Origin: Cotesia glomerata
Lineage: Eukaryota > Arthropoda > Insecta > Hymenoptera > Braconidae
Reading direction: 5' to 3'
DNA length: 64,000 bases
NCBI RefSeq assembly: GCF_020080835.1
Contig: NC_058162.1
Span: 16,642,640-16,706,639 of the forward strand
The position numbers and the translations under genes are program-made. Shown piece after piece: positions 12,153 through 23,965 of the stretch (position 1 is its first letter; each line of letters starts with the position of its first letter). The notes under the pieces are model-generated. The model was given only the letters and a program-made list of their open reading frames with translations. It did no database searches and had not been told where the DNA came from.

Positions 12153-13785
12153 GGGGAGCCTGGGGCACGACGGCCCCTTAAGTCGATTTTTCCTTTTTGT
12201 GGCTTTTAACCATCAAATTCATTTATTTTCCATCTACTTCGAACGAATCAGTCGAAATTTTGCAAAAAATCGAAAAAAATAATTTTTTATTTTCTGGGGC
12301 ACGACGGCCCCCTCCCCAAAAAATAATTAAAAAAAAATTTTTTTCTTACTAAAGCTATTACCATAAAAATCTAGAGACTCTCCTCCCAGAAAACGTCGTC
12401 GAGAAAAAACCACGATTCTTACGAGTCTTGAGTATCGCCGAGAATTCACAGAAAAAAAAATCAATATGAAGCAAAAAAAAGGCCTCAATTAAACAAAAAA
12501 AAAAAAAAAATAAAATAAAATCAAAACCAAAAAATTTGAAAAAAAAAAAAAACATTTTAAATATAAAAATTATGATTGCCATTGTCTGTATTGCAATGGA
12601 CTTTCCTCAGAGTTCTCAGAGTCATGGATTCAATGTAAAAATTGTAATAAATGGTCTTATGATTCTTGCGCAGGAATTGGCGAAGATTATTCTAACGAAT
12701 ATGTTTGTGATCATTGCGAATAATCGTATATTCACTAAAGTATCTCGATGTGATTTCCTAATCATTGAACATTTATATTTCATGGTTTATTCAAAGTGTA
12801 ATTTTTGTTAACGTCTTAAAGAATTATTATAAATTTTATTGTTAAGCTGTTAATTAGTTTTAAATAGATAATAATTAAAAATATAATTAATTTCTTTCAT
12901 TGCACTCAGAGGTTTTAAACCTACGCACAAGAAAAAATACAGAGATGTTATTTAGCAATGAATTGGTAACATTAGTTTACATTGATTGAAATCACAGGTT
13001 GAGTTTTTAGATTGAGCTTTTTAAAGACGTAATATTACGTAATATCTTGAACCAGACCTTTTTTTTATATTTTTATCAAGTCAAAATTAGAAATGTGAAT
13101 TGCGTAGAGTAAGACATCCTTGGAGGAATTCAAATAAAACTTTGAGATTAGGTTTCTGTCTGGTGCAAAGAATACCATGACCAATAATTCATAATATAAT
13201 TATTACTGTTTTAATTTTAAAAAAGTGTGTTTTCAATTTTTTATAAGCTATATAATTCAACTTTTTATTACATTTTTCAGTTCAATTAAAATCATTCTGA
13301 TTCATTGACCTGAAAAGGCCTAAATAATAATTCTTTAAATTTCAATTTTTTTTTTCGAGGTGGTCCATTATGCCCCACATATCACATTTTGGCCCGAAAT
13401 ATCATAAAAACATCATAGAGGCCATAACTTGACAGAAAAGGGAAAAAAAAAATTTTACCTAATTTATGAGAGGGACCGTTATGTCCGAAACCGTCGTGTA
13501 CCTCTCTTCCTTGTATGATTCAAGTTTTTGTTAAATTTTTTAGTTCAATTAAATTTTTTATAATTCATTTTACCACAAATTTATCACAATTTGAAAAAAA
13601 AAAAATTTTTTTTTGTTACAATTTTTCTCAGAGTGGTCCATTATGCCCCACATATCACATATTGGCCCAAAATATCATAAAAACATTATAGAAGTCATAA
13701 CTTGAGGGGAAATTGAAAGAAAATTTTTACCTAATTTTTGAGGGGGCCGTCGTGCCCCAGGGGGCCTTCGTGCCCCAGGTTCCCC
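12153..13785 (+). mobile_element. Degenerate pogo/Tigger-like DNA transposon (copy 1)
   Basis: Inverted ends read GGGGAGCCTGGGGCACGACG (left) and, in reverse, GGGGAACCTGGGGCACGAAG (right), flanked by TA at 12151-12152 and 13786-13787, as for Tc1/mariner-pogo elements. The interior has lost the transposase catalytic part but keeps a zinc-finger tail at 12571-12723. Two direct-repeat blocks of about 150 bp (13360-13510, 13634-13780) precede the right end. A second copy in reverse orientation lies at 36524-37274. Confidence 0.7.
12571..12723 (+). pseudogene. PHD-like zinc-finger tail of a pogo-type transposase
   Basis: The frame ending in TAA at 12721 reads CLYCNGL, WIQCKNCNKW, YDSCAGIGED, YVCDHCE. 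This Cys/His spacing, with Trp-Ile-Gln-Cys, is the C-terminal PHD-like finger commonly seen behind DDE domains of insect pogo/Tigger transposases. No upstream transposase frame survives. Confidence 0.6.
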
Positions 13786-13787
13786 TA

Positions 13788-14603
13788 TATACAATAAATA
13801 GCATCTGTAAAAAGAAGATAGATTTAAGAATTAAGAGATCTGAGTGAAGAGAAAAACAAAAATAATATTGTTAATGTACTTTCTTTTGTTTACTCCAAAA
13901 ACTACATTATCAATTTATTAATGATTTTTTATATTATTTTATATTTTTCCACTCTGAATACATCATGAATTTATAAAATTGTCATATCCTGTGCATTTAT
14001 ACTCAACATGTATGTATATTGTATAACTTGCCATCAGACCTTGGCTTTGGTATAATTAAATAGATCTAAATCTAAGTCTAAATACATTTTTATTTAAACA
14101 TTAATTAATTAATGCAACTCTTTAATATTTGCTATTCTGAATGGGTACTCCAAATTTTTAAAAATATGGTATTAAAATTTTTGAAATATTTGTCAAGATT
14201 TCAAGAATAGTCATTTTTTAGTACTCACTCATCCATATTACTCATGTACGTGATAATGATTGTTACCAGACATAGATGTAAATACATATGTTTTGTCCAT
14301 ACGTTACACCTGTAGAAGCTATGAACTTCCATTCGTTGCACGTGTATCCCCTCCGTTTCCACCCACACGTTACAAAATACTCTATTACGTAGTATTCTTA
14401 TTTAACATACACAAAATTCTAAGCGTTCTGTCATATCAAAACTACAATCGGTGAGACATGAGTTAACGAAGACAAGGGCGTATTCATTTTCATTTTATTT
14501 TTTAGTCGGAAGAAAAGCGTTAAACTCGGACAAACTATACAACAATATTGATTCCGGGAATTCGATCAATAACGTTGTTTATCAATAAAATAACTTGTAC
14601 AAA
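13788..14603. other. Intergenic and 5' region of the next gene
   Basis: No coding sequence supported. A short open stretch at 14260-14454 has no recognisable domain. The 5' UTR of the gene at 14604 presumably lies in the last part. Confidence 0.4.
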
Positions 14604-17600
14604 ATGTTGACTGCTAATAAATTTACGTTGTTTAAATTATTATTTTTGTTTATTTATGGTAAGATATTTATTATTTAAAAACGAGCAGAAAATGTGTAAA
14701 ATGAATTTTTTGCTGCAGTTCGTTTGTCTCTCCAAGAAGAAAGATCTTGTCAGATTCCTGAAGTTATTAGAGGCGCTTGGTTTTCATGGGAAAATAGAAA
14801 TGTAAGGACAGTCATCGATGCTGAATCAATGTCAGGTCGCGGACAGTGTATTTTAATGAAAAAAAATGAAATATCAAATCATACATTTGTGTTTAAAAAA
14901 CACACATGTTATCATTGTGTTCAACTTGTTACAAGAACGTTAAATATTTTAGATAAAACTGAATGTAAGTATATGATTTAAATTTAATGTTTAAAAGAAA
15001 AAAAAACGAAGTGATATTCATGTCATTAAATTTTTTTTGTACAGCAAAATGGATCATACTCTGACAAAAAAATTTTTTTTAAAAAAATAGACATTGTGAC
15101 AAAAAGTTAACTTGTTAATAATTTTCAACAATTTTATTTTTTCGCTGAAGAAATCAAAATTTTTCTCACAGTAACTTTTTTGGTTGAAAAAAGTTTTTTT
15201 GATTTTGGAAAAAAAAATTTAGATATACAACTTTCAAATTTTCATTCAAAATTATTTTTTTCCAAATCTAGAAAATTTTTTTTCAACAAGAAAGTTACTG
15301 TGAGAAAGATTTTGATTTTTTCAGCTGAAAAATAAAATTATTTAAAATTTTTAACAAATTTATTTTTTATTAAAACATTGCTCATTTTTTTTAAAAGAAA
15401 TTGTTTTTCTTAGTGTAGACAGAATAAAATCAAAAAAATTTTTTGAAAATTAAAAAAGATTTTTAATAACTGATAGCTTGAATATAAAAGTAACACAATT
15501 AAAATTAACATAATAAAAGTATATGGGTGATTCTCTGTAAGGACGTCTTAAATCTGTACAAATTGTCCGTCCAAATTATTTTTGATTTTATTAGAAAAAA
15601 AATTAACAAGGGCTACAAAACTATCAGCTTAATCATAATAAATAAACAGCCGATTTAATTTTTGCTTTTTCGATATTTGAGTATCTTTTGCCATATAACA
15701 TGACAGGGGACTGTTTTTTTTTATCAAATATGAGAAAAATCAAGCAAACTATTTCAATGCATTCAACTTTTCAAGTTCTCAATGAATGTTTACATTAATT
15801 AGAATAATAGATAGATAGATAGATAAAAAATTTATTTGGCTCTGGAACCTAAGCTCCCTCAAAGCCATCAATATTTAAATTGCATTGGTTTACATAGGTT
15901 ACAAGATTACTTAACTAATTAAAGGTTTACAATTAGATTTAATTTCAAATGTTATAAAATCCAAATAGATTATTTAATACAAACAAATAACTTAATTTAA
16001 AGTCATAATAATTCTACAAGAAAAAATATTTAAATAAGATCCAAAATAAAGATTGCAATTATTAATTGTCATGTTCAAAAATATTAAGACTTATGGATCC
16101 AATTTTATAAATAAATTATAAATAAAAATAGTTGCCAGGGGACTGAGTTTTGAAGTGGCTCAGACACATATTTCCAGCACAAACGGTGCTTTGACACTAA
16201 ATAAAATGCCGATAAAGCGCTAACAGCCCTATGGTTATTAACTCAAGGCTAGTTAGATCCTTATGAACCTTACAAAAGGTAAAATAACACGCTGGATTTG
16301 TTTTTTTTTGCTTTGAACTTCTGGCAGGGAACCCCTGAATAAAAAAAAGTATTGGATTGACTAGAAAACCAATACTTTTCAATACTTTTTTCTTTGTCTC
16401 AATACTTTTTTTTTTATCAGGGACTGTACTTAAAATGCCTGGGACAAACTTTGGTTTAATGAATTTAATGAAAAAAATTAATTTTCGGTACTTTTTATTG
16501 AAGAATATTGTTAGTTAACTAATTAAGTTAATTAAAGTTTTAATTTTGGGAATGGGACAGCCCAGGGGACTGTTATTTCGGTGGTTTACAAATGTATAGC
16601 AAAAAAACCAAAATTTATTTCATTTTAGTTTTCAATGCTCCAAATAGAAATGTTTTTTTACTTTCGTAATAAAATTTTTTTAGTAACAAAATAACAATTT
16701 TTCTAATAAAAAAATGCCTGGGACAGCAAAAAACATCCTTACAGAGAATCACCCATATAAATAAAAATATATAAATAAAATGAATAGTTATTAGAAGAAA
16801 ACTTAATTTTTTCTGTTATAAAGTTTGCTTATAATAACTTTTTTTTCAATTAAGTGGAATGCATAGAATTACCTGAAAGTGTGGAACCGACAATTGAAAA
16901 CATATGCCAAGGAATGGACAGAAGACAACAAATTACATTATTTTCTGAGTTTCCGAGACCTGTTAACTGTAGATCATCTCTGGAGGGAGTATGGCAATTC
17001 GCTTATCAGGTAATTGATTAATTTTCCAAAATAATCAAATGAAAATTATATATTAACAGAACGCAATAAAAATTATCGTGAATTTTAGAACCGTTTCAGA
17101 TTTACGGGAGAGTGTAATCATGAAGATGCTGAAATAAGATCATGTCAAACAGCAGGATCTCAATTTATGATAAGTAACCAAAAATTTAATATAACATATA
17201 AAAAATGTGATAATATGAATGGAACAATGGATGCAGGTGAAAATTCATTTTTTTTATTGACCCTATAAGTATTAAATTTTTTGTTTTATTATACATTCAA
17301 TCAATTCGAATTTTTAGTGGTCGAGTACAGTTGTTTGGGTGATTGGTTTGTCAATAAAAATCATTACTTCGCCGTAGTCAATACAAAAGAGACCCGCATA
17401 GAAGAAAAATATCGATGCTTCTTGAAGAATCGTGATGACGAAAAATATATTGGAATGTCATTAACTCCCGAGTGTAACACTTTAAGTGCAATAGACGACA
17501 GTCCAATACGATTGCACATCACTCAAAAAAAATCTGAAGTTGTTGAACCTAGATGTAAACTCGCGCAAAATATGACAGGGCCTTGGATAAATTTGGATTA

Positions 17601-20380
17601 TAAAGAAGCTAATGTGGTTATTAATGATACACATATTGAAGAAACATGGTATCCCGATACAGGACGTGAACGAAAAACGATTTATGTTTGTATGCAAAAA
17701 CGTGATACAAGAGTAATGATGGCTCGTCTTGATACTTTTGGATGGTAATTTTATTATTCTTTATAAATAAATAACTTTTTTAATAATTGTCAATGTCATA
17801 AAAGTAACGATCCTGAAATCAGCAGACATCTGATAATTTAAAAAATGTTTTTTAATCTCTAGACGTAAAATTTTTTTAATAAAATTTTTGCATAATAATT
17901 TAGTTGGTCTAGAAATCCAAAAAATTGGCAGATGTCTATTAATCTCAGTATCATTAAAAGTATGAAAAATAGTATTTAAAATTAATATTTAAATTATCAT
18001 CAATTTTAAAAATATTTTAAATAACTTAATCTTGAGAATTTGGACAATAAATGAAGATGTTAAATTATAAGAATTGCAACGTTTCGCTGATTTATTTCAG
18101 CTTCATCAGGCGAATCTTAGGGTTAACATCTTTGTCTAATTTTCACATAGTCAATAGATGTAATAGAGTAAAACAGCATATTCATAATCTCAAACATTTT
18201 TACAAATTACAATATTGACAACTTGCTTAGATTCCTCTCAAATACCATTCAACTTAAGGGGGAACACCACTGTGACGATCGAAAAAAAGAGATGATTTTC
18301 GGGAATTTTTTTGACAGGTAAAATAAAGGAATTTGGGAATCGGGTTTTTTTTTTTTTTATTTTATTAAGGGTATATTAAAGATTATTACCCTAAATTTTT
18401 ATTAAAAAATATTTAATTATCACAAAGTTATTAACAATCTCGTCGAGCACTGGAGAAAATTTCCCCCCTCCATGGTCGGTTCGATAACTCAAAAACAGAT
18501 CATCTGAAAATAAAAACCCAAATTGCTTTTTAATCAGTAAGGATGTAGTTATCGTCGCACGTACGAAATTTGAAAAATTTATATTTTAAAGATTTTTTTA
18601 GCCGGGTTAAAACAAAAAAAAAATGGTGAGAACAGTGAGAAAATTTTCAATCAGTCGCCATTTTTTTTTAAATTAAAATTTTCAAAATTCTGTATGTGCG
18701 ACGATAACTACATCTTTACTGATTAAAAAGCAATTTGGGTTTTTATTTTTAGATGATCCGTTTTTGAGTTATCGAACCGACCATGGAGGGGGAAATTTTT
18801 TCTAGTGATCTACGAGATTTTTAATAACTTTGTAATAATTAAATATTTTTTAATAAAAATTTAGGGTAATAATCTTTAATGTACCTTTAATAAAATAAAA
18901 AAAAAATCCGATCCCCAAATTCCTTTATTTTCTCTGTTAAAAAAATTCCCGAAAATCACTTCTTTTTTTCGATTGTCACAGCGGTGTTCCCCCTTAATAA
19001 ATGAATTTATTTATTTATTTATTTATTTATTACCTTTGCATAAACCCAACAGCTCATAGGGCCAATAACAGGGTTACTCAATTTATACATAGTTGTAGAT
19101 AGAGACAGAGTATAAATACTTAAGTATAAGATGATTCTATATAAATCAAATTTTCTACACTTAATATGCTATAAACTGATAAGGCTAATTGACAATTAGA
19201 AAGAAAAAAAAGATATATAGAAAAATTTAATGTATATACATTTCAGAAGCTATAAAAAGTGTTACATTTAACATCATTTATTGTCCAAATTCCCAAGATT
19301 AAGTTATTTAAAGTATTTAAAATATTTATCGCTAATAATTTGAAAAATTATTACAGTCAAAAAGATTATATTTGTTACGATTTTATACCACGGCATCATA
19401 ATATTATAAGATATAGGAGAAGTATTGCTGTTATTCAAGATGACTTTTCAGTAGCTTGTTCATGGAGGCAGTTTCAAAATCAAATTAAATGGAAGTACAG
19501 TTTGCTTGTCGGTATGTAAATAAATTATTTAAAAAGTTTTCATAAACAATAATGTTAATTTATGATAAAATTTTTTTAATATAGCAAAAGATCCTATTCC
19601 GATAAGATGCCCAATCGCAGGAAAATTTCAATTTACACAAAGAGGAGATCATTTATTTGAGACACGAATTTTAGGCGGTGTTACGGTAGCACCGAGACCA
19701 GAGCTTTATTGTCAGGAGAATATATCCGACTTTTCAAATTGTGATTTCAGACAAAGAGAAATAAATATTAAAAAAGACTATTGTTTAACATTAGATTGGA
19801 AAGGACGACCAGTTGACATTTACAGTAAAATTTTGTTTATTAGTTAAAAAAAAATGTATAGAAGTCACCATATGATTTATATCTTTTAAAGGTGATCCTG
19901 ATTATAAATTGCAATGTGTTGGTTATTTTTTGGAAAATATTAAGTCGTATTTGATAACATACGACGTACTAGACCCAGCGAGTGTTTATCGATGCTGGGT
20001 GTATCAAAGAACTGGCCTCAACAGAATAATTATGTCTCAAGCTGCTGGTCCCGTTTGTAGTCTAGATCAGACAGCAAAAAGCTACAATTGGACTGAAGGA
20101 GCCGCTTTAGCGATTGATATGACGGTAATTTTTTATGTTCAGCCATTGATTTCTGTTTATTGAATAAGTGTTTGTGACTTTAATAATATTTTTATCACAG
20201 GAATATGAGCGTGAACGAGACGAATGTCCATTATTTTTTGACACCGGCGCATATCCTTGGGCAACTACGGAAAATAACATAATAGTTTTTAAATTCAATT
20301 CAAATTCTGCTTGTACGAGCAAAATTATTTTCTCAGTATTCATTTTAAATTTAGTTTTTATTTATTTGGGTAATTTTTAG
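14604..20380 (+). CDS. Secreted Cys-rich insect protein of DUF7042-type family, probable GPI anchor
   Basis: Nine exons fit with matching phases: 14604-14658, 14719-14964, 16855-17009, 17089-17236, 17318-17744, 19357-19511, 19585-19824, 19892-20124 and 20201-20380. They give 612 residues. The start is a hydrophobic signal peptide (KLLFLFIYVRLSL) and the end is a hydrophobic tail (IIFSVFILNLVFIYLG) without a basic cytoplasmic end, as for a GPI signal. In between are several Cys-rich modules with recurring G-x-W motifs and conserved-looking strings such as SCLGDWF, PRHHNIIRYR and YRCWVYQR. I recognise this as the uncharacterised insect family carrying Pfam DUF7042 to DUF7045 (from memory, not searched). 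Molecular function is unknown; an extracellular surface location is inferred. Introns 2 and 5 contain transposon copies, which account for their length. Confidence 0.85.
15057..15417. mobile_element. Hairpin MITE related to the CACTGA-ended family
   Basis: Left ACTCTGACAAAAAAATTTTT and right AAATTGTTTTTCTTAGTGTA are imperfect inverted ends, with paired inner arms (AAGTTACTGTGAGA and TCTCACAGTAACTT). It is closest to the copy at 4012-4365 and lies in intron 2 of the DUF7042-type gene. Confidence 0.55.
15524..16755. mobile_element. TA-flanked DNA element, TIR TGGGTGATTCTCTGTAAGGA
   Basis: Left TGGGTGATTCTCTGTAAGGA is matched by its reverse complement at 16736-16755, with TA on both sides. GGGGACTG motifs recur inside. 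A (GATA)n run (15808-15826) with LINE-tail-like sequence after it suggests a nested retrotransposon fragment. No intact ORF was seen. It lies in intron 2 of the DUF7042-type gene. Confidence 0.7.
17807..17954. mobile_element. Fold-back MITE of the GTTAGCNGACA family, 8-bp target duplication
   Basis: Ends read ACGATCCTGAAATCAGCAGA (left) and, in reverse, ATGATACTGAGATTAATAGA (right). Both flanks carry TAAAAGTA (17799-17806 and 17955-17962). It lies in intron 5 of the DUF7042-type gene. Confidence 0.7.
18258..18993. mobile_element. Near-complete palindrome MITE with TTAA target site
   Basis: Two arms of roughly 360 bp are inverted copies of one another: GGGGGAACACCACTGTGACG at the left, and GGGGGAACACCGCTGTGACA when the right end is read in reverse. 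TTAA flanks both ends (18254-18257, 18994-18997). The spacer near 18630 is only a few tens of bases. A transcript through this intron would form a long hairpin. After it come (ATTT)n (19004-19031) and a LINE-tail-like stretch. Confidence 0.85.
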
Positions 20381-22016
20381 TTGTATATTAATTTTTTATT
20401 AAATTATGATAATATATTATTTACCAAGTACAAAATGATCATTTCAGAGTTTATCAAATGTTTTGATGTTATTACAAATTTTGAAAAATAATTACTTTAG
20501 GATTTATTATCAATTGTTTACTCCATTAATTTAAAATAAGAATTATACTTTATTAGATTTTTATTTTTATTTTTATCAACATGCGAACAAACTTTGAATC
20601 TAATTCGATAAAATTTATTTAAATTATTTATTACATAAAATCTTCAATCTCCATACTTTAAATTTTTAAATTAAACTTTTGATACTTAAATTCATAAAAA
20701 GTCATAAGATTTTTTAAAACTAACTAACCCAGTAATATAATACAAATTTATATGTACATAGATTTCTTCCTATTTGTATTATTTTTATAGGAAAAAAAAT
20801 CAAAATTGATGTAAGGCATAAATATGTTTCTATCAATTAATTCAAAAACTGTAGTTAGGAAAAATTGATTAAATTCATCGATTTCAAATTTATATTGTAC
20901 AAATTAAATTTTGTTTAATTTACTTTCCAAAATAAATGATTAGGTCTTTATATAAATCCAAACAACTTTTTCCGAGAACTAGAAACTATAGATGCATATA
21001 ATAGCAGCTGAATTTGTATTAGTGCAAAAATTGATATTTGAATATAGCAAATTGTTAATATAAGCCGGCGTTTGGAAAAGTGATCTATTAGTCGCTCGTC
21101 TTTCTTTATCAAAGCACAGTCTAGCAGCCGAAGCTCAAGAAGAAATTATTTATTTATGAGTGATTGAAGAGTTTACTGCAGTTTAATTTTTGAGTTTTTG
21201 ATCGCACGTTGGTGCAAGAAGAATACTTTTATATTCATCCAGAATTTTGAAGTTTACATTTATATCTTCTCAATAGTAACAAATTATACAGGACTCGAGG
21301 TTAGTATTCGATTGAATTTTTTTAAAATAATAAAATCTTCTCAATTAAGTGTTTGTGCAATTGACTGGTACATATTTTCAGAAGCTTTTGAATACTATTT
21401 TGTCGTGTATAATGGAATAGAAATTTTAATGATATTACACGAGGATAATCGATTCTTAAATTACGTTGAAAAATTTCAAAGTAATGAGTCATTGTTAAAT
21501 TTCATTCGTAGCGTTCACAATACAGTACTTTTTTCTTTGTAATCTATTAAAAAAATTCCAGAAAATTATCGTTATATCCTATTACTATTATTTTTATGCG
21601 ACTAAAATGATTTTATCTTATCTATTCATTAAATTTGTATTTAAAATAAAAATTTTTCAGTGAAAAAATTATTTCATCTGCTATTAAATTCAACGTACTG
21701 AAAATTAGTTAAAATTAATTAGAATAATTAAATAAAATTAGACCGTAATTTTTCTAAAGATGTTAAAGAATTAATTAATACAGTTTTAACGCTTTTATTT
21801 ATTATGTAGCGCAAGCAAATGTAGTTATTACATTTAAGTAATTTGTAAAATGATTAAGTTGATAAATTTTATTTTTTTGTACAGTGACAACGCATGAGTT
21901 ATTGTCTATAATATTGGAATATTTTAAACGTGAATCCACGCAGTCCAAGCTAACAAAATATTTCTAAACGTAACGCGCGTTTCTGCCATCGTCAAATAAA
22001 GGCAAAATCAACCGCA
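20381..22016. other. Intergenic; promoter side of the PAH gene
   Basis: Mostly AT-rich. An open stretch at 21198-21542 (114 codons) has no recognisable domain and unusual residue content; I do not call it a gene. A GC-richer segment at 21060-21150 and the region 21880-22016 could hold promoter or 5' UTR of the next gene. Confidence 0.4.
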
Positions 22017-22376
22017 ATGCCAACTACAAGCGAACACGATAAACATGAACCTGCTGAGGGATCGTTACCTCCTATTATAGCACCTCCAAAATTGACAATT
22101 TACGAAGCCTTGCACTACATTGCCCGAGTAGGAATTCGCTTTCAAGACAGACTAGAAGAATATGCGTTGTTCTTACACACGTTGTCTAGTTATTTGCACG
22201 CACAGATGGTAATAGCAGAGTCACACGCGCGTAAAATTCCTCTTCCTCATGGTTTCGAAATTCCAACAATGCATTCTATATATTCTAAATCTTGTGTAAT
22301 TTTAAGAAATGATCCGGATCTTTTGGAGGAGTTCAAATCGTACATCCAACCAATAACTGCTGATCCGAGAAATTAG
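22017..22376 (+). CDS. Small PAH (Sin3-type) domain protein, single exon
   Basis: 119 residues with no intron. After a polar N-terminus (1-25), residues 26-113 fit a paired amphipathic helix domain: helix 1 YEALHYIARVGIRF, helix 2 YALFLHTLSSYL, then a loop, and the diagnostic end IYSKSCVILRNDPDLLEEFKSYI, split here as IYSKSCVILR and NDPDLLEEFKSYI. It corresponds to the L-F-x-G-H-P-D-L-L-x-x-F-x-x-F-L-P pattern of Sin3 PAH domains. In Sin3 these helices bind short helical peptides of repressors. Here the domain stands alone, without the HDAC-interaction region, so the protein could act as a competitor or adaptor (inference). The ATG at 22017 is followed by an uninterrupted frame, and the protein end is typical of the domain edge. 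Confidence 0.65.
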   Translation: MPTTSEHDKHEPAEGSLPPIIAPPKLTIYEALHYIARVGIRFQDRLEEYALFLHTLSSYLHAQMVIAESHARKIPLPHGFEIPTMHSIYSKSCVILRNDPDLLEEFKSYIQPITADPRN

Positions 22377-22758
22377 AAATGAGGAATGTATTGCCTAATA
22401 CAATTCTAAATGCATTCCAATATTTTGATGTTTATTCTTCTTGGTATAATCTTTATGGTAAAATTTATATTGTAATATGATAATTTAACTTCTTTATTAA
22501 TGTAAAATGTATAGAAAAATTTGAAATAATATGTAATCTTCGTTTAATTTTTTAGTAGTCAATAATTTATGTATTAATAATATGAAGAAAATATTTGCTC
22601 AACTAAAAACAAACATTTTTTTTGAATATTGTTAGTTTTATTTATATTAGTTTTTCAAAACAAAGAATTAAAATGTATTAAGATCGATGCATAGGCCTTA
22701 GCATTTAACTATTATGAGTCATTGTATATTTAGAAAAACAGTGTATTTTTGTATTTAA
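22377..22758. other. 3' flank of the PAH gene
   Basis: AT-rich, with no second gene recognised. Confidence 0.4.
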
Positions 22759-23240
22759 CTCTTCAGCACTCTCGCAAAACGATTTACTATCATTACTCGC
22801 GCGATGAGAAAAACTCTCACGCCTTTTGTGGAAGCGCACGCATGCTTATAGCCCCTTTAATTTAATAAATCTCAAACAAGATAAATTTTTTAAAACAAAA
22901 AAAAAATTGACTTATTTAAAAATAATATTTTATAATAATACATCCAAACACAAATGCACTCTTACGAGAACCTCCGAACTGTACCGATCAGACCCGATTT
23001 TTTAAATTCTGACCCCTCTACTTTACTATTGCGATGAGAAAATATCTCACAGAGTTAATAAAATTTATTTTATTTTTTTATAGTATAGAACAATTAAAAT
23101 AATAATATTGCAATCTGAAATAATATTAATTTTTTGGCAGATAGAAAAAAAATTACATAGTCATTCCATTTGAAATTTGAAAAAAAATTTGAGTTATTGA
23201 TGAGCGTGAGAGAAAATCTCATAGCGAGAGTGCTGAAGGG
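22759..23240. mobile_element. TTAA-flanked MITE, internally deleted copy
   Basis: The ends are CTCTTCAGCACTCTCG and CGAGAGTGCTGAAGGG with TTAA at 22755-22758 and 23241-23244. Both outer parts match the 1158-bp copy at 50563-51720; the central part of that copy is missing here (junction near 22935). Confidence 0.8.
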
Positions 23241-23856
23241 TTAATCGATACTTTTATATTCAGAATTTTAAGCGAAGTATGATATCATTAAGTAAAACAA
23301 GATTAATGATTTTTAATTATGTTTATATTATTGTAAGAAATGTAAAAAAATGATCTCATAATAAGGTAAAAGCCCCAATTATTGACGGGGGTCTAAATAT
23401 TGACACCCTAAATTATTTTTAAATATATTACATTATCTGTAATAAGAATAACGATCAAATAAATTTTTATTAAATTCTAATTAATTAAAAAATTGAAAAA
23501 AATCACATTCAGTTCAAAATATTAAATATTAATTATTAAAAAAAAATAAAGTTAGCACCAGTTCATCAAATCAGCTTACGAGCGTATATTTTCTTAACAA
23601 CTTTGGTTAGAAAAGCATTTTTTTTAACTGCCGAGTTTAAATTAATTTTTTCATGTAATTATATGATCTATTTTTTTTTTAATTAACAATATATGAAATG
23701 TTTATAAAATTAAATAATCGAAATTAATTGTATGCTTTATGATATTTAAATAATGGGAGTCAATAACTAGTTCATAATTTTTATGGTGAATCCCATATTG
23801 ACAGCCAGTCGACAGCGCTATGACGCCTTTTTTTTTAAGTATAAAATACGTTATAT
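23241..23856. other. Intergenic AT-rich stretch
   Basis: No gene or clear repeat recognised. Confidence 0.4.
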
Positions 23857-23965
23857 TGAGAACTGACCAGTGGGCGTGGCTTAAAAAACATGGCTACGTA
23901 TTGTGTGCAAGTAAAGAGTTACTGATATGTTTACATTAGATTAGTGTTGTGAATTTTATTTATTT

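Noticed and set aside
21198..21542. Open frame of 114 codons upstream of the PAH gene
   Set aside because: No recognisable domain, residue content typical of A/T-rich chance frames, and no splice or start context in favour.
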